A DNA stretch of 64,000 nt from Enoplolaimus lenunculus (GCA_030248215.1 JASANG010003089.1:62001-126000), one strand, 5' to 3'; shown: positions 23,978 to 34,753, numbered from the stretch's first letter. Program-made: numbers and translations. The notes: generated from the letters alone by a model not told the origin.

Positions 23978-24229
23978 GCGGCGGATCCAAGAAATGCTGA
24001 CAGAGGAGGCGGGGGGGGGGGGGGCGGCAAATGTTATGAAACGCAAAAATTGTAACGTAGAAACCTTATCAATTTATCACAAAAAATTTCTGAGTGAAAA
24101 ATTGCGAATATTATGTTTTTTACAAAACGTTTTCTGAGGGGAAAAATTGTAAGGTAGAGAGACCTTACCATTTTATCACATAAACATTGCTAATGGGGGG
24201 CGTACGCATCCCCTTTGAATCCGCTAGTG
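23978..24229. mobile_element. Family J repeat, second copy
   Basis: GGCGGATCCAAGAAATG, a G-run, AAATGTTATGAAACGCAA, repeated AATTTATCAC blocks, end GAATCCGCTAGTG. The ends are short inverted repeats (GCGGATCCA / GAATCCGC). Confidence 0.7.
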
Positions 24230-24671
24230 CACCTGTTACTACTATATATACTGACATAAATAAATAAATAAAGAAATATATCTATATATTTATAAATAAA
24301 TAAATAAATATATATATGTATATACATTGGTACATGTGTTCTCTTACTCGGTTTTACACATTTTAGTACGGCGAGATCACAAGCGAAGATCGGCTATAAA
24401 AACAGGAATATTTTTCTGTGCCCAGGGTCTCGGGAACCAGCGAAGCGTATGCGTATTCACCCGGCTCACCTTAAGCCATGCCGGGCAGACGTATCTTCCG
24501 AATTGTAGTATCAAAGTGTTTTCTTGTTTAAACTTTATATTTCACACTTTTTCATACATTTCAAACTTATCAGAAATAGGTTTCAAATATGGATTAGAAG
24601 ACTTGTAATAGGTTAAAATATGTTAGTTGCTGTGCTCTTAATTATGTAATTCTGGCGTGCCGTAGGCATAA

Positions 24672-25018
24672 GTGCGAATCCAGAGGGGATAGGGGTGGCA
24701 TCCCCACACCGGCTGCCGAGTGTAAGTCGTTTCAGGGTTAAAATCAAACTTACAATGCAAATTATTGTTCCGATATCTCAAAATTTCACAGTTGTTTAGG
24801 GCTACGACCCGAAACTTAGCACAACTAATTTTCTATGTGCTTTGACTAGTTTTAAAACGCGTCTGGCTTCTCGTTCGCTTCGCTTGCGAATATGGGGATC
24901 CCACACTGGAGAAATTTGGGGCGAACGACCATCTCTAATATGCATGACCATGTACCTAAACTTAACATTTTCCACTTGTGCTTCCCCTGCACCAGAAACT
25001 TTTGGATCCGCTACTGGT
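24672..25018. mobile_element. Possible family J relative
   Basis: GCGAATCCAGAGGGGATAGG at the left and TTTTGGATCCGCTACTGG at the right are similar inverted ends; the interior does not match the other two copies. Confidence 0.4.
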
Positions 25019-25729
25019 GTCGTATAACAGGTACGTTGGTGCATTTTGCAATCTGAATTTTTGGCAACATTTTTTCCGAAAAACATGGCACATTTACGCA
25101 AAAATTTATACTGCTGATGAAATCTTAACTAATTTTCAACAATGATTCCGTTTGTATCAGAACCTCAACATCCGATTGAACAGCAATGAATTAAAAAACC
25201 GCCACAAACATGTCCATCTTTATATCCTTAACAAAGACCGAAGCTTTTTCGTATTAGCTATGTCATTTTTATTTATTCATGTGCTTTTTGAAGTGGCGTA
25301 CCGAGAAATTTAGATCGACAGGCGGCTGGTAACCAAAATATTTGCAGGGGGAGCTAGCGCCGAAACAACTACTGTCAGTTATTAAAATACATTTAGCCAA
25401 TCGTTAACGATGATTCAGTAACACAATGTTTTTACCAGAAAGTGATTCAATCTGATTGGACAACGAACCCGCTGGCTGGTTAAATCTTTTGATTTTTATA
25501 GTATTCGCTCTAGCTATGTAATTTTTTCGCAAGTCAATAGTTGAAAATTGAACAATCAAGCGTTGATGAAACTGAACAACCAGGGCTTTTTGTGAAACGC
25601 AGTCTCTGGGTCAAAAAGCCGACTAAGATGCTATAAAAAAGTGAACTGGAAATTACAATCGATTGTTTGACATGTTAGGAAAGATATTTGATGATATCGT
25701 GATAAAGGCAAGGTGGCGTTCGAACGAGG

Positions 25730-25926
25730 GGCCCATGTATAGAACAAGGCCGGAACGTTTTTGTGCGGGGTTGTAATAGAGTCAGCTTAAGCTTTAGACT
25801 AACTTTTGGGCTTAGACTTAGGCTTAGGCTTAGGCTTACGAATAGGCTCATCTTTGCGCTCGCGCTTAGGCTTAGGTTTAGGTATATGCTTATTCTACTG
25901 TTCCGGCCCTGTTGTTTACATTGGCC
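25730..25926. mobile_element. Family A hAT-like MITE with perfect 8-bp TSD
   Basis: Starts GGCCCATGTATAGAACAAGG and ends CTGTTGTTTACATTGGCC. It is flanked by GAACGAGG at 25722-25729 and again at 25927-25934. The core is TTAGGC-rich. An 8-bp duplication fits the hAT superfamily. Confidence 0.9.
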
Positions 25927-26390
25927 GAACGAGGAAACAACGCACCGAATTCAAGTTTCGCACTGGAAATCCACTGATTCACGATAATTTTGAGTTTACC
26001 AGTTGGTGATAGGTCGTGTAACTTTCGAACCAGCGCATTGTGAGGTTCAAAATACAGCACATTCTTCGCGTTTGATTTGCCCAACTTCTGTACCAATTTT
26101 GAGATCTGCAATTGTAGATGTTCGTCACTATGAAAACCTATCGCTAACTGATAATAGGTGCTATACGCATTTGAGAATACGGGCCTAGGGCATAATTTTT
26201 GTACCAGCTGTTTGTCAGTTCGAACCGTAAACAGCTTTTGGCTAATTTATCGACCTATGAGCATTTCAGCTTTATTAATTTGAGCATAAAGGTCGTATAG
26301 AGACATTATACACAAGAAACATTATCAGCTTAACACCTTTAAGCTTAGTTTTGATCAAAATATAACACAAAAACCCTTCGCTGTGACAAT

Positions 26391-26604
26391 TGCCAATGTT
26401 ACTTTAAGGGGCGTAACAGTAGATTAAGCGTATTCCTTATGTCTAAGCCTAAAAAACGTTGCAAAAATGTGTTCTTAAGATTAAAGCCTAAGCCTAAGCC
26501 TTAGCCTAAGCCTAAGCCTAAGCAAAAACATGTAATCTAGAATCTAAACCCACTCTATTATAGACCCACCAGAAACCTGGACGCCCCTTGAAGTAACATG
26601 GACC
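26391..26604. mobile_element. Family B hAT-like MITE with perfect 8-bp TSD
   Basis: Starts TGCCAATGTTACTTTAAGGG and ends CTTGAAGTAACATGGACC. GTGACAAT flanks it at 26383-26390 and 26605-26612. The core carries about seven CCTAAG-type hexamers. Confidence 0.9.
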
Positions 26605-26614
26605 GTGACAATTA

Positions 26615-26700
26615 TCTAGATTACATTTTTTGCTTAGGCTTAGGCTTAAGCTTAGGAATACGCTTAATCGACTGTTACGCCCCTTAAAGTAACATTGGCC
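26615..26700. mobile_element. Family B half element
   Basis: TAGATTACATTTTTTGCTTAGG through CTTAAAGTAACATTGGCC. Only one terminal half is present, directly after the target duplication of the neighbouring family B copy. Confidence 0.75.
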
Positions 26701-27448
26701 ATGTTTTGTAACATTAATACAATTGATTAGTTTTCAGGTTGAAAAGTGTTGTATTACAGATAAAAGTAAGGTTTAGCTTTGGTTGCTAAGATATTATCGC
26801 AAATCGAGTGCTTTTTGATTAATAAAAATCGTAGCAAATGTGTATTTTGAAAGCTAAATAAGATGGCCAATGATGATTTGATGGGAGTTGAAAAATATGT
26901 TTTTTCTTGCATTTATTTAAACTCAGCCTGGGACAGGCATGGGGGGGGTCAGGCTTGCCGTGATTTTTCGTAATATGAACTACTATTTGACCAGTAGTGG
27001 CATTGCCTTGTTTTAATACACCTGTTTAAACGAGTTGTCAATCTTATTCATTGTTTCAGCTAATTTTTGCACTTATAACCAGTCACAATTTGGTGATTTC
27101 AGGTGCCGGATTTTAAGCTGCGTGTACCACCTATCGCCAGTTAGTAATAGTAATTCACGGTAGCTGCTCTTTTAAAAGTTAAGCTTAAATTATAGCTTAA
27201 CTAAACCTTAATGTGAGTTTAAGTAAAACTTAAATGGCTGGACGGTCTAAATAAATTAAAGTTTTAAGTTTAAGGCAAACTAACATATTTTAATGTTTAG
27301 GACGAGTTTCAGCTAAACTTATCTTTAGATTAAGATATGTATGCTGCTCAGTAGCTATGTTGTTTCTAAAATTCATTAAATTTAGATTAAACTAAAAAAT
27401 ATGGGATAATTCAGGTAAGTTTAAGCGTAACCCAAGAGTTTGTTTTAT

Positions 27449-27767
27449 CAAGAGTGGATGATCACTCTAATAACAAGAGTGTGCAACTGGGTACATTCTG
27501 CGTATAAAACAATGTGCCCGGCACGCGTTGCGTTTTTGGCCTACCCCCCTCATTTGGGGGGTGGTGTTGAAACCTTGAACGCAGGCAAATACTGTTGCGA
27601 TACACAGTGCATACCTTGTCCGGTTATATTCTTGAATTAAGTATAGCTGAGTTCTGTGTGCAGTTGACCCCCCTAAATAAGGGGGTATCAGCAAAACGCA
27701 ACGCACGGTGGTACTTTTTATGCCACGCGTATGTTTGGAAGTTGCACACTCTTATTATCGACTCTTG
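27449..27767. mobile_element. Family H element, complete (about 320 bp)
   Basis: CAAGAGTGGATGATCACTCT left arm with GTGTGCAACTGGGTACATTC, GGCACGCGTTGCGTTTTTGG and CCCCCCTCATTTGGGGGG. The inverse arm runs 27660-27767 and ends GACTCTTG. Confidence 0.82.
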
Positions 27768-28452
27768 GTTTTATTAATATAGAAATTAGTTTAGCTAAAT
27801 TAACTTAAGCTTAAATCGAGTTAGTTAGTTTAAGCTTCTACAGCGTGTGTATCTCAAGGTTGGCACAGAGGTAGAAAAAGTTCAGGGTTTAAACCAGTGA
27901 CAGAAGTTCAAAGCATACTGTTTAATGGATCGAAAATTGCAACAAGTATGACTTAACCAGCGATAGATGCTACACACATTTGAAAATATGGGCATAGAAT
28001 ATAGAAGCTATGACAACTTCTAGCAGTCAAATATTCACGTCATTTGTTTCTGATATTACAGCTTTACCTAAACATATTAGAAAACTAATTGTTTTGGGTG
28101 GCAAACTTGAGTCGTAAAAATGCATGCGTTTATTTTAAGAATATATTTTAGAAACCGCTAACGCGACTAAGCGCTGCGCTATGCTTTACTGCGCCTGGGC
28201 GAACTCCCGCTGGTCTACGTCTGGCTACGGGACCGCAGTATAATTGTAAGCTATTTTTCTTCAAAATCATCTCTTTGTTAGTGGTGTCATTATAATATTT
28301 CGGATGATAAACCATAAACGTGGACCATTTCAAAATGTTAAGATACAATTATTGGAAAATTCTATAAAGTAATTAGAACTTACAATTATTTAAAACTTTA
28401 AATCTAACCAGTACACTACTTAACTGCAATACGTAATGCGTGCATACGTGAA

Positions 28453-28661
28453 ATGCGACACAATGTGTTAATATTATCGCTCGCGACAATCAGTGCATCA
28501 ATATCGCAACAACGCGTGTGGCGCGCAGTTGAACGCAACCTCGTGCAACTAATTGCAAATTGCAAGCTTTGGCTATTATTTACTGCAGTTGCAATTATTT
28601 TGATTCAATCGGCGCAATGTGACCGATTAGCTCCGATTTATTGGAACGCGTCAAATCCTTG
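28453..28661 (+). CDS. Ephrin exon 1 (signal peptide, start of ephrin domain)
   Basis: Encodes residues 1-69 plus two bases of codon 70. It contains the hydrophobic segment LWLLFTAVAIILIQSAQC and the family start motif YWNASNP. The donor is TTG|GTAAGT at 28661/28662. The flank at 28140-28240 is locally GC-richer than its surroundings, but no promoter motif is clear. Confidence 0.85.
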
Positions 28662-31600
28662 GTAAGTTTGAGCCAAAGTATTTTAAGCTTCGAATGGAAT
28701 TCCTTTTTTGGTTTGATTTTCAAATTGTTTTCAAACAGTTAATATTTACAGAAAACTGGTTAAACTTTCAAAAAAATTACTACGTAAAATTACGTTGTAT
28801 AAATGTAAGTAAAACTAAATATAATGTAAAATTAATTGCAAATATTTACTAAAAAATTATATATTTTATATATATATACATATATAGGCCAATGTACAGA
28901 ACAGGGCCGGAGCAGTAGTATAAGCATATTCCTAAGCCTAAGATAAATAAAATATATACCTCTATATATAGTACTTCAGTAAAATTTTCAGTAATAGTTT
29001 AAATTGAAAAATTTGTGCAGTTAAAAGATTATTCTAAAATGCAATGGCATATAATCTTGCGTATGACAATTGCTCCAAGGTGAGCAAAGGTATAAAGGCG
29101 ATTAGGGCCTCCAAATTTTGCAAAAATGGATCTATGACACTAGCAAGCTAAATAGCTTTGAATTCCCAGCGGCCACGTTGAGTTTGAAAGCGTCACCCAC
29201 AGTGAGTTTGAGTTTAAACTTTCCCAGCTTTAACTGGTTTAAAATTGAATTTGAATGCGACTTCGTCCAAAGCCAAACCGCGTCTCAGTTTAGAATTAAA
29301 TTTTATTCATCATCGAATAGACTCGACGTGTAATTATTGGCATCTTGATTTATGACATATTACATGTCAGTATTGCAAATAGTTTTATCAATTCTTAAAT
29401 ATAACCGCTATAAAAATAAATCATTCAATCGCAAGCAGACAAAGACAAATATTACGGATAAATACGGAAGCGTTGCTAATGAATCTTAAGAAGAAGAATG
29501 ACATGTGGCTTAACTGAGCTTATAGTTTGTAGATGGGCTGAAATTTGAAGCATTTGGAGTTGATTAAGCGTGATTAGCTCATAATTGCAGGGGTGGTATC
29601 ATAGACTAATGGCCTGTGAGAGCAGAAGAGACGTCTAATCGCGGGGCTGTAGAGAACAAAGGCCTTCGAAGTTTTAGGGTTGGGCAAATCTGGGTCAAAA
29701 ATAATGATCTGTATTGTTTCAAAGATTTCTGCTGCGAGTTTAAAATGTAATTAAATGTTTAGTTCCAAATTTTATGCGTAAACTGTTACTTATTTCTTCT
29801 TCACAGCTATCGTTAGTAGCCAATTGTTTACAAATAAAAAATACTAGTAATCCGTAGTTGCGCACATGTGCGACTCTCTTAAAATAAACTGTTTGTTTGA
29901 AATATAGAAGGATTTGTTCAAGCAAGTCTGTACTTATGGCATGAAACTTGATTGACAATTGTGTATTCAATTCCGATACAAGTTTTAAGTCAATGTTGTT
30001 AAGTTTTACCCTACAAAACGAAATGTTTTCGAAAAATTTTGTAATTTAGAAGAATAAAAAACCGTTTAGCTCTAATTTCAAAGGGTTTAGCTTGCGTTTA
30101 TGAACTATGAGAACAATTTTTGTGTTTGTTTCAGGTTCCGTCAAAATGATTTCAGTGTTGTCGATGTTCGAATCCGTGATCTGGTCGATATAGTGTGTCC
30201 GTATTATTCGCCGACAAGAAGCTTTGAAGCTGCCGCGTTCGGGTATTTAGAAATTCATCAGGTAACAGTTCAAAAAAATTGAAAAGTATTGGTTTATCTC
30301 AAATTCTATGAAAACATGTCAAAAATACAATACATTTTTTAGGATGGGGCGGTAACTCCGACATTACGATTTTTAAAAAAACGTTGATATTAAAAATGCA
30401 TCTATAGAATAGCGCTCATACAATTTTATTTGATGATTATTATAATCGCGATATGTACATATTGATAAGTTCAAATATTATTAAAAGTTTAAATATTTTA
30501 GCTGGAAAAAATCACTTTTAAAGTTTAAATATTTTCGTTGAAAAATGTCATTTTTTTAAAGTTTTAATATTTTAGTTGGAAAAATATCATTTTTTAAAGT
30601 ATAAACATTTTGGTTGAAAAAATATCATTTTTTAAAGTTTAAATATTTTAGTTGGAAAAATAACGAAACTTTAAATAATTTCGTTGAAAAAACATCATTT
30701 TTTAAATTTTAAAAAATTTTCCTTGAAAAAATATCTTTTTTTATAGTTTAAATATTTTCGTTGAAAAAATATCATTTTTTTAAAAATTTAGATACTTTCG
30801 TTGGAAAAATAGTCTTATATTGAAGTTATAATATTTTAGGTCTAAAAAGTAATTTTTCTAATTTCAGGTATCAAAAACTGGTTTCACGGCGTGCAAAATA
30901 TCGTCAAATTCGAAAATTGTTGGCGTCTGTGGCGCTCCGTTTAACCATCAAATTGTCAGTCTTTCGATACGTCGGTTTACGCCAAAACCCGGCGGTTTAG
31001 AGTTCAGTCCGGGGTTGTCGTATTATTTCATAAGTAAGTTTTTAGGTCACTTTCGAAGTAAACATAATGTATTGTCTGTAGCAGCACAGACACTTGCAAG
31101 TTATTGCAAACTTGCAGTTGTAACTTTTGTACGAAAATTAACTTGAAAAGTTGCAGCTGCAAGTTCCTCAGTTGCAAGCTCTCGCTTCAAACACTTGAAC
31201 GTATGAATGGTGCATTAAAGCCCCATTCACACGAGCAAGTTTTTGCAGTCGGAACTCGCAGCTGCAACTTGCACGAAATACTTGCAACAGCAAGTCCTTT
31301 CAAAGGAACACTTCGATTGACCAATCAAACTGCAAGCAAGTGCAAGAAATTCAAACGACTTGCAAGTGCATTCGCAGGTGCGAATTAAATTAAACCACGT
31401 GAATTTCAGTGAATAATTTGCAGCTGCAAGAACTTCAAAGCTGCTTTGTGGCCAAATTTGCACAAGCAAGTTGCACGTGCCACTTTATGCTCCAAAATCT
31501 TGTCCGTGTGACTGGGGAATTAAGGATGCGTTGCAATCTACTGTGACGTACGTCGGCGTTCGAAGTCACGTGACTTTAAATAGCGCCGCAAGGCGCCGTG

Positions 31601-32590
31601 AGGAGAGTATATATAGCGCATTCTTAATTCACAAGTGTAAAACGGTGTTTAGCACAATTTAATAAAAAATTGGGTCAGAAATTAGGTAATAAATTGAGAG
31701 AATAAAGGTCTTAAACAGGTTAAATTTCCTTGAAATATGTCTGCTATACGGCTTTTAATAGCCAAGCTGTAGGTTTGTTCAGTTGAATACTTGAATAACA
31801 ATTTTTAGATTTCAATTTGAATTTTAGCAACTTCAAATGGAACATTGAACGGTCTTAAGAACAAACAAGGTGGATTCTGTGCGTCGAACAAATTGAAGCT
31901 CAAATTGAACGTATACTCATGTAAGTAGGTAGGCTTTTAATGTGCTGCAGCGACCCGAATAAGGGGGGGTAATAAGAGGGTGGTCCGGATTTTGGGTTCC
32001 AATCAATAAGACTCCGTATCTCAAATAAGAATCCGTAAGCGGATAGAGTCCTTGAACCCTAATTAGAGTCCATAAATGTCAATTATTTGTGACTGTAGCA
32101 CATAAATGACTCCACGGCCAAATAATTTGAGTTCGAAGCTTTAAATCGTACGTAAGTGTTTGAAAGCACATTCCTCCCCATCTTAATCGTGTAACAACAG
32201 TAATAGCGTAGGAATGATTTTGTACCTAGTAAACCATTTCAATGATGTGCTATTTAAACCCAGTGGTACTCGAACAGGGTAAACGTAGGCTTAGGTTTAA
32301 GCGTAAACTCTAAGAGTGAATGGTTTAAATTTTTTAGGCATCGGCACCAGGTTTCACCGAAGTTTTTAGATTTTGGTGTGTGTTTGAATTTTGCGTAAAA
32401 TAATTGTAGGCGTCAAAGCTTATGTTTACGCTGACACGATTTTGCAATTATTTCAGCTAACGTCAGACATCACAATCATCATCGACACTCGACTAAACTG
32501 CATCGAAACAATACAACATTCTATCAATTGACATCGCCCAAACAACACAGCAACAGCAACGACAACAAAAGCAACAACAACAAACACAAC

Positions 32591-32625
<35 letters not shown>

Positions 32626-34025
32626 CAGAAGCAATAATAATAATAACAATAAAAATAATAATAATAATAAAAACAACAACATACAGCGTTCAGTATATCG
32701 CAGTCGAACACAACCTCGCCACAGCGTAAATGCTCAAATTGCACCTCATCGAGTTGGAAACGATAGACTGAATGCACCGCGATATGTAAATTTTCGCAAT
32801 TATGCAAACATCCCTGACGACGACACCGACGACGCTACCGTAATACCATCGTTAAATATTTATTTACTTGAAAAACAAGTCAAACCAACCAATCGGTTTC
32901 ATGACCACCGACACGCGGCTTACATCGTCGCTGAAGAATATTGGCCGAAAAGTAAGTTTACACAAAATTTCGACAGGTTCTCAACAGTGTTACCCTCTGG
33001 GTACCGCTGTGTATATCTCTGCTTCAACGAGGCCGGAAAATGTACCGATAGCCTTTAATAGAGTTAGACTGTAGTGACCCGAATATAAGGGGGACTGATA
33101 TTTATTTGGCCAGTCCAGAGGGCAGCCCCCTGTTACTCGGTTACGGACTGTTATTATTTTCAATCTACCCTCCGTCCCCTTTGTTACTAATATATATCCG
33201 GTATTGCGACGCTCCATTGAGTTAAACGTTTTTTGCCTTTCATCAAAAGCTTGAGATAATTCCACTGTTTATAAATGAAATATTATCCTATAAAACTCGC
33301 AGCAGCAACAACGCGGTCTACACGACCCCTGTTCGAAGTTTTGCCCACACATGGACCGCGCCCAGAATCGAACCTCGGCCGTCTTGCACTCGAGTCAAGC
33401 ATGCTACCACTACACCAAGTGGCCGATTGCAACAACTTCATATTCCGATATATGTGCACACGTATGGCAATTATCTTGCTTTACGTACACTTACCGTGGC
33501 CATATACCGCCTCCCACGCAGCCATCACTCGTTGTATTAAGCCGCGGGGAATCGAACCCGGAACGATTGACTATCAACAGCTCATAATTAGTGACTGACC
33601 CAAGAATTGTTGCCAGGGGCCGAAGTTTTATCCTTATCGTAACGGCCAATGTTATTTTAGGGCAGTAACAGTAGATTACGCGTATTCCTATGCCTAAGCG
33701 TTGCAAAATCGTGTCCTTAAGATAAAATGTAGTCTAGAATGTAAGCCTACTTTTTAGGGACCCATCACAAACCGAGACAGCCCTAAAAGTAATCTGGGCC
33801 GTCTAAACCTACACCGGGGGGCCGAACGTTAAATGTGGCTCGAAAGAGTACAAGAGCGAAACGTTGTTTAAATTTTAAATGTTTATACACGAAAGTATTT
33901 TATTTTCAGGAAGCTCACAGTCGGCAACATCAATCAGATTTACCATTCCTCGTCCGAGTATCTACGGCGTTCTTTTGATGCTTATTTTAATGCTCAATGG
34001 CATATTTGAAATATTCGGTGCTTAG
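28453..34025 (+). CDS. Ephrin, GPI-anchored type (six exons, 401 aa)
   Basis: Predicted Eph-receptor ligand at the cell surface, acting in contact-dependent cell guidance and adhesion. Exons: 28453-28661, 30135-30261, 30868-31033, 31828-31920, 32457-32951, 33910-34025. All junctions are GT-AG and phases match, giving 1206 nt. Residues 39-56 are a hydrophobic signal segment ending near AQC. The ephrin domain (about 58-197) begins PIYWNASNP, with a conserved N-glycosylation sequon at N65, and continues with LVDIVCPYY, VGVCGAPF, FTPKPGGLEFSPG, YYFI and GGFCASN. The four expected cysteines are C91, C121, C133 and C185. Exon 5 is a long linker with an Asn-rich microsatellite tract; exon 6 ends in a hydrophobic tail (GVLLMLILMLNG...), as in GPI-linked ephrins. 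The frame has an upstream stop (TAA at 28405) and only one Met in exon 1, so the start is forced unless an upstream exon exists; the n-region of 38 residues is unusually long. Family identity is very likely; the exact 5' end is less certain. Confidence 0.9.
28889..28941. mobile_element. Family A left-end fragment in ephrin intron 1
   Basis: GGCCAATGTACAGAACAGGG, then AGTAGTATAAGCATATTCC and two CCTAAG hexamers, then AT-rich DNA; the rest is missing. Confidence 0.72.
30135..30261 (+). CDS. Ephrin exon 2 (beta-strands around first cysteine)
   Basis: The acceptor is TTTCAG before 30135. The exon completes W70, then reads FRQNDFSVVDVRIRDLVDIV, C91, PYYSP and ends EIHQ. The donor is CAG|GTAACA at 30261/30262, phase 0. 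The LVDIVCPYY motif is the strongest ephrin signature in this exon. Confidence 0.92.
30475..30830. repeat. AT-rich degenerate tandem repeat, about 38-40 bp, in ephrin intron 2
   Basis: About nine units of the type TTTAAAGTTTAAATATTTT followed by AGTTGG or CGTTGA and AAAAAATATCA. The intron is otherwise short, so the array makes up more than half of it. Confidence 0.85.
30868..31033 (+). CDS. Ephrin exon 3 (core of ephrin domain)
   Basis: The acceptor is ATTTCAG before 30868. The exon contains TACKISSN, KIVGVCGAPF and FTPKPGGLEFSPGLSYYFI, matching the conserved core and the FTP.PGGLEF.PG..YYFI motif of ephrins. It has two of the four cysteines. The donor is ATAA|GTAAGT, phase 1. Confidence 0.94.
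31219..31520. mobile_element. Family C MITE in ephrin intron 3
   Basis: AGCCCCATTCACACGAGCAA start, CCGTGTGACTGGGGAAT end, flanked by TAA (31216-31218, 31521-31523). Confidence 0.85.
31828..31920 (+). CDS. Ephrin exon 4 (end of ephrin domain)
   Basis: The acceptor is ATTTTAG before 31828. The exon reads TTSNGTLNGLKNKQGGFC, then ASNKLKLKLNVYS. The NGL..KQGGFC segment is the terminal cysteine strand of the ephrin fold. The donor is TCAT|GTAAGT, phase 1. Confidence 0.92.
31950..32190. mobile_element. Family F left-half fragment in ephrin intron 4
   Basis: CAGCGACCCGAATAAGGGGG, TCCAATCAATAAGACTCCGT and the ATTTGAGTTCGAAGCTTTAA block, truncated before the right end. Confidence 0.78.
32457..32951 (+). 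CDS. Ephrin exon 5 (linker with Asn-rich tract)
   Basis: The acceptor is TATTTCAG before 32457. The exon encodes a His-rich start (SNVRHHNHHRHSTK), a long Asn-rich stretch from an AAT/AAC microsatellite, and a charged linker with a DDDTDD cluster, ending at EEYWPK. The donor is AAAA|GTAAGT at 32951/32952. The open frame runs on to 33058, but the strong donor and in-phase exon 6 argue for splicing here. Confidence 0.82.
32558..32694 (+). repeat. AAT/AAC microsatellite coding poly-Asn in ephrin exon 5
   Basis: An uninterrupted AAT run and flanking AAC/AAT mixtures encode about 40 mostly Asn residues with scattered Ser, Lys, His and Arg. It lies between the ephrin domain and the membrane tail, where length changes should be tolerated. 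Confidence 0.9.
33063..33268. mobile_element. Family F right-half fragment (inverted) in ephrin intron 5
   Basis: CTGTAGTGACCCGAATATAA start, then the inverse of the right half (GGCCAGTCCAGAGGG, CGGTTACGGACTGTT, CATCAAAAGCTTGAGATAAT). It overlaps the reading frame that would follow the exon 5 donor if unspliced. Confidence 0.75.
33360..33432 (-). pseudogene. tRNA-like relic in ephrin intron 5
   Basis: Read on the minus strand: GGTGTAGTGGTAGCATGC (A box), CTTGACTCGAGTGCAAG arm, GAGGTTCGATTCTGG (B box). No convincing acceptor stem, so a tRNA-derived SINE or pseudogene. Confidence 0.5.
33536..33600 (-). pseudogene. Second tRNA-like relic in ephrin intron 5
   Basis: On the minus strand CCGGGTTCGATTCCCCGC is a good B box and T-arm; the A-box part (GGGTCAGTCACTAATTATGAGC) is poor. 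Confidence 0.42.
33644..33800. mobile_element. Family B MITE in ephrin intron 5
   Basis: Starts GGCCAATGTTATTTTAGGGC and ends CCCTAAAAGTAATCTGGGCC. The hexamer core is nearly lost (CCTATGCCTAAGCG). It ends 109 bp before ephrin exon 6. Confidence 0.85.
33910..34025 (+). CDS. Ephrin exon 6 (GPI-signal tail and stop)
   Basis: The acceptor is TATTTTCAG before 33910. The exon gives a Ser-rich lead, then FTIPRPSIYGVLLMLILML, then NGIFEIFGA and TAG at 34023-34025. A hydrophobic C-terminal tail with nothing after it is the layout of a GPI-attachment signal. The likely attachment site would be in the small-residue stretch SSQSATS. One Glu lies inside the tail, which is unusual. Confidence 0.82.
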
Positions 34026-34439
34026 TTGAAACTGCCTACTGTCGAAATATGGAAATACATCGATTTCAACAGCGGTTGAAGATGAAGATTTAACATTTTC
34101 CAAAAAGGAAATGCCGGCGTCGGAGCTACTCCAACACCTGAAGACAGCAGAATATCCTGGTGCGTCCCGCAGGTATCCACATAACCCACAAGCGAGGTTA
34201 AAACTATTTAGGCTCCCAAGATTTCCTTAGGATGTTGCGTTCCCATGGCTCGTCTCGACGGACGACAGACTAGGGAACGGTGATGGTGAAACGAAAAAAC
34301 AGGATCTATGATTGCTATTGGAAATATCGCTGAAACCTGAAGTTTGAAACAGTTGAACTGTATTATGTTTGTATTTTGGATGAATTTTGTAATTTTTTTG
34401 TCAAAATTTGAAATTAAGTTGTCAAAAATATCTGGTAAA

Positions 34440-34446
34440 AAATAAA
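34440..34446 (+). terminator. Possible polyadenylation signal for the ephrin gene
   Basis: AATAAA about 415 bp after the ephrin stop, in AT-rich DNA. Such hexamers are common by chance here. Confidence 0.2.
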
Positions 34447-34753
34447 CGTGTGAGGTAGCAGTGAATATTTGGTGACAATAAAGACGGTTCGGTAAGGAGG
34501 GATCACAGCGAACCATAAATCGTATAATGGTTCGTTGCTGAGCTTACAGGTTTACAATCTGGTTTAGGTTTTGCCTAATACTTAAATTTAAGAATAAGAG
34601 TAGTTTCCGTGCAAGTATTTCCAATAAGCAATAGCACCTATCACCAGTTAATGATTAAAAACAATCGAATTTCAGTATTTTTAGTAAGAATTTTTCTAAC
34701 AGTTGCAATATATGTATATACATCCCTTTCAGTATCATAGAAAATATGTAATT

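Larger units (their letters stand above)
25019..28452. other. Upstream region of ephrin: MITEs, no further gene seen
   Basis: Family A, B and H copies, and AGCTTAAA/TTTAAGCT-rich DNA at 27170-27440 and 27790-27840. No TATA or initiator element can be assigned with confidence. Confidence 0.45.

Noticed and set aside
32528-33058. A separate 176-codon gene
   Set aside because: It is the continuation of ephrin exon 5; a strong donor at 32951/32952 and an in-phase exon 6 explain it better, and the part past the donor enters a family F repeat.
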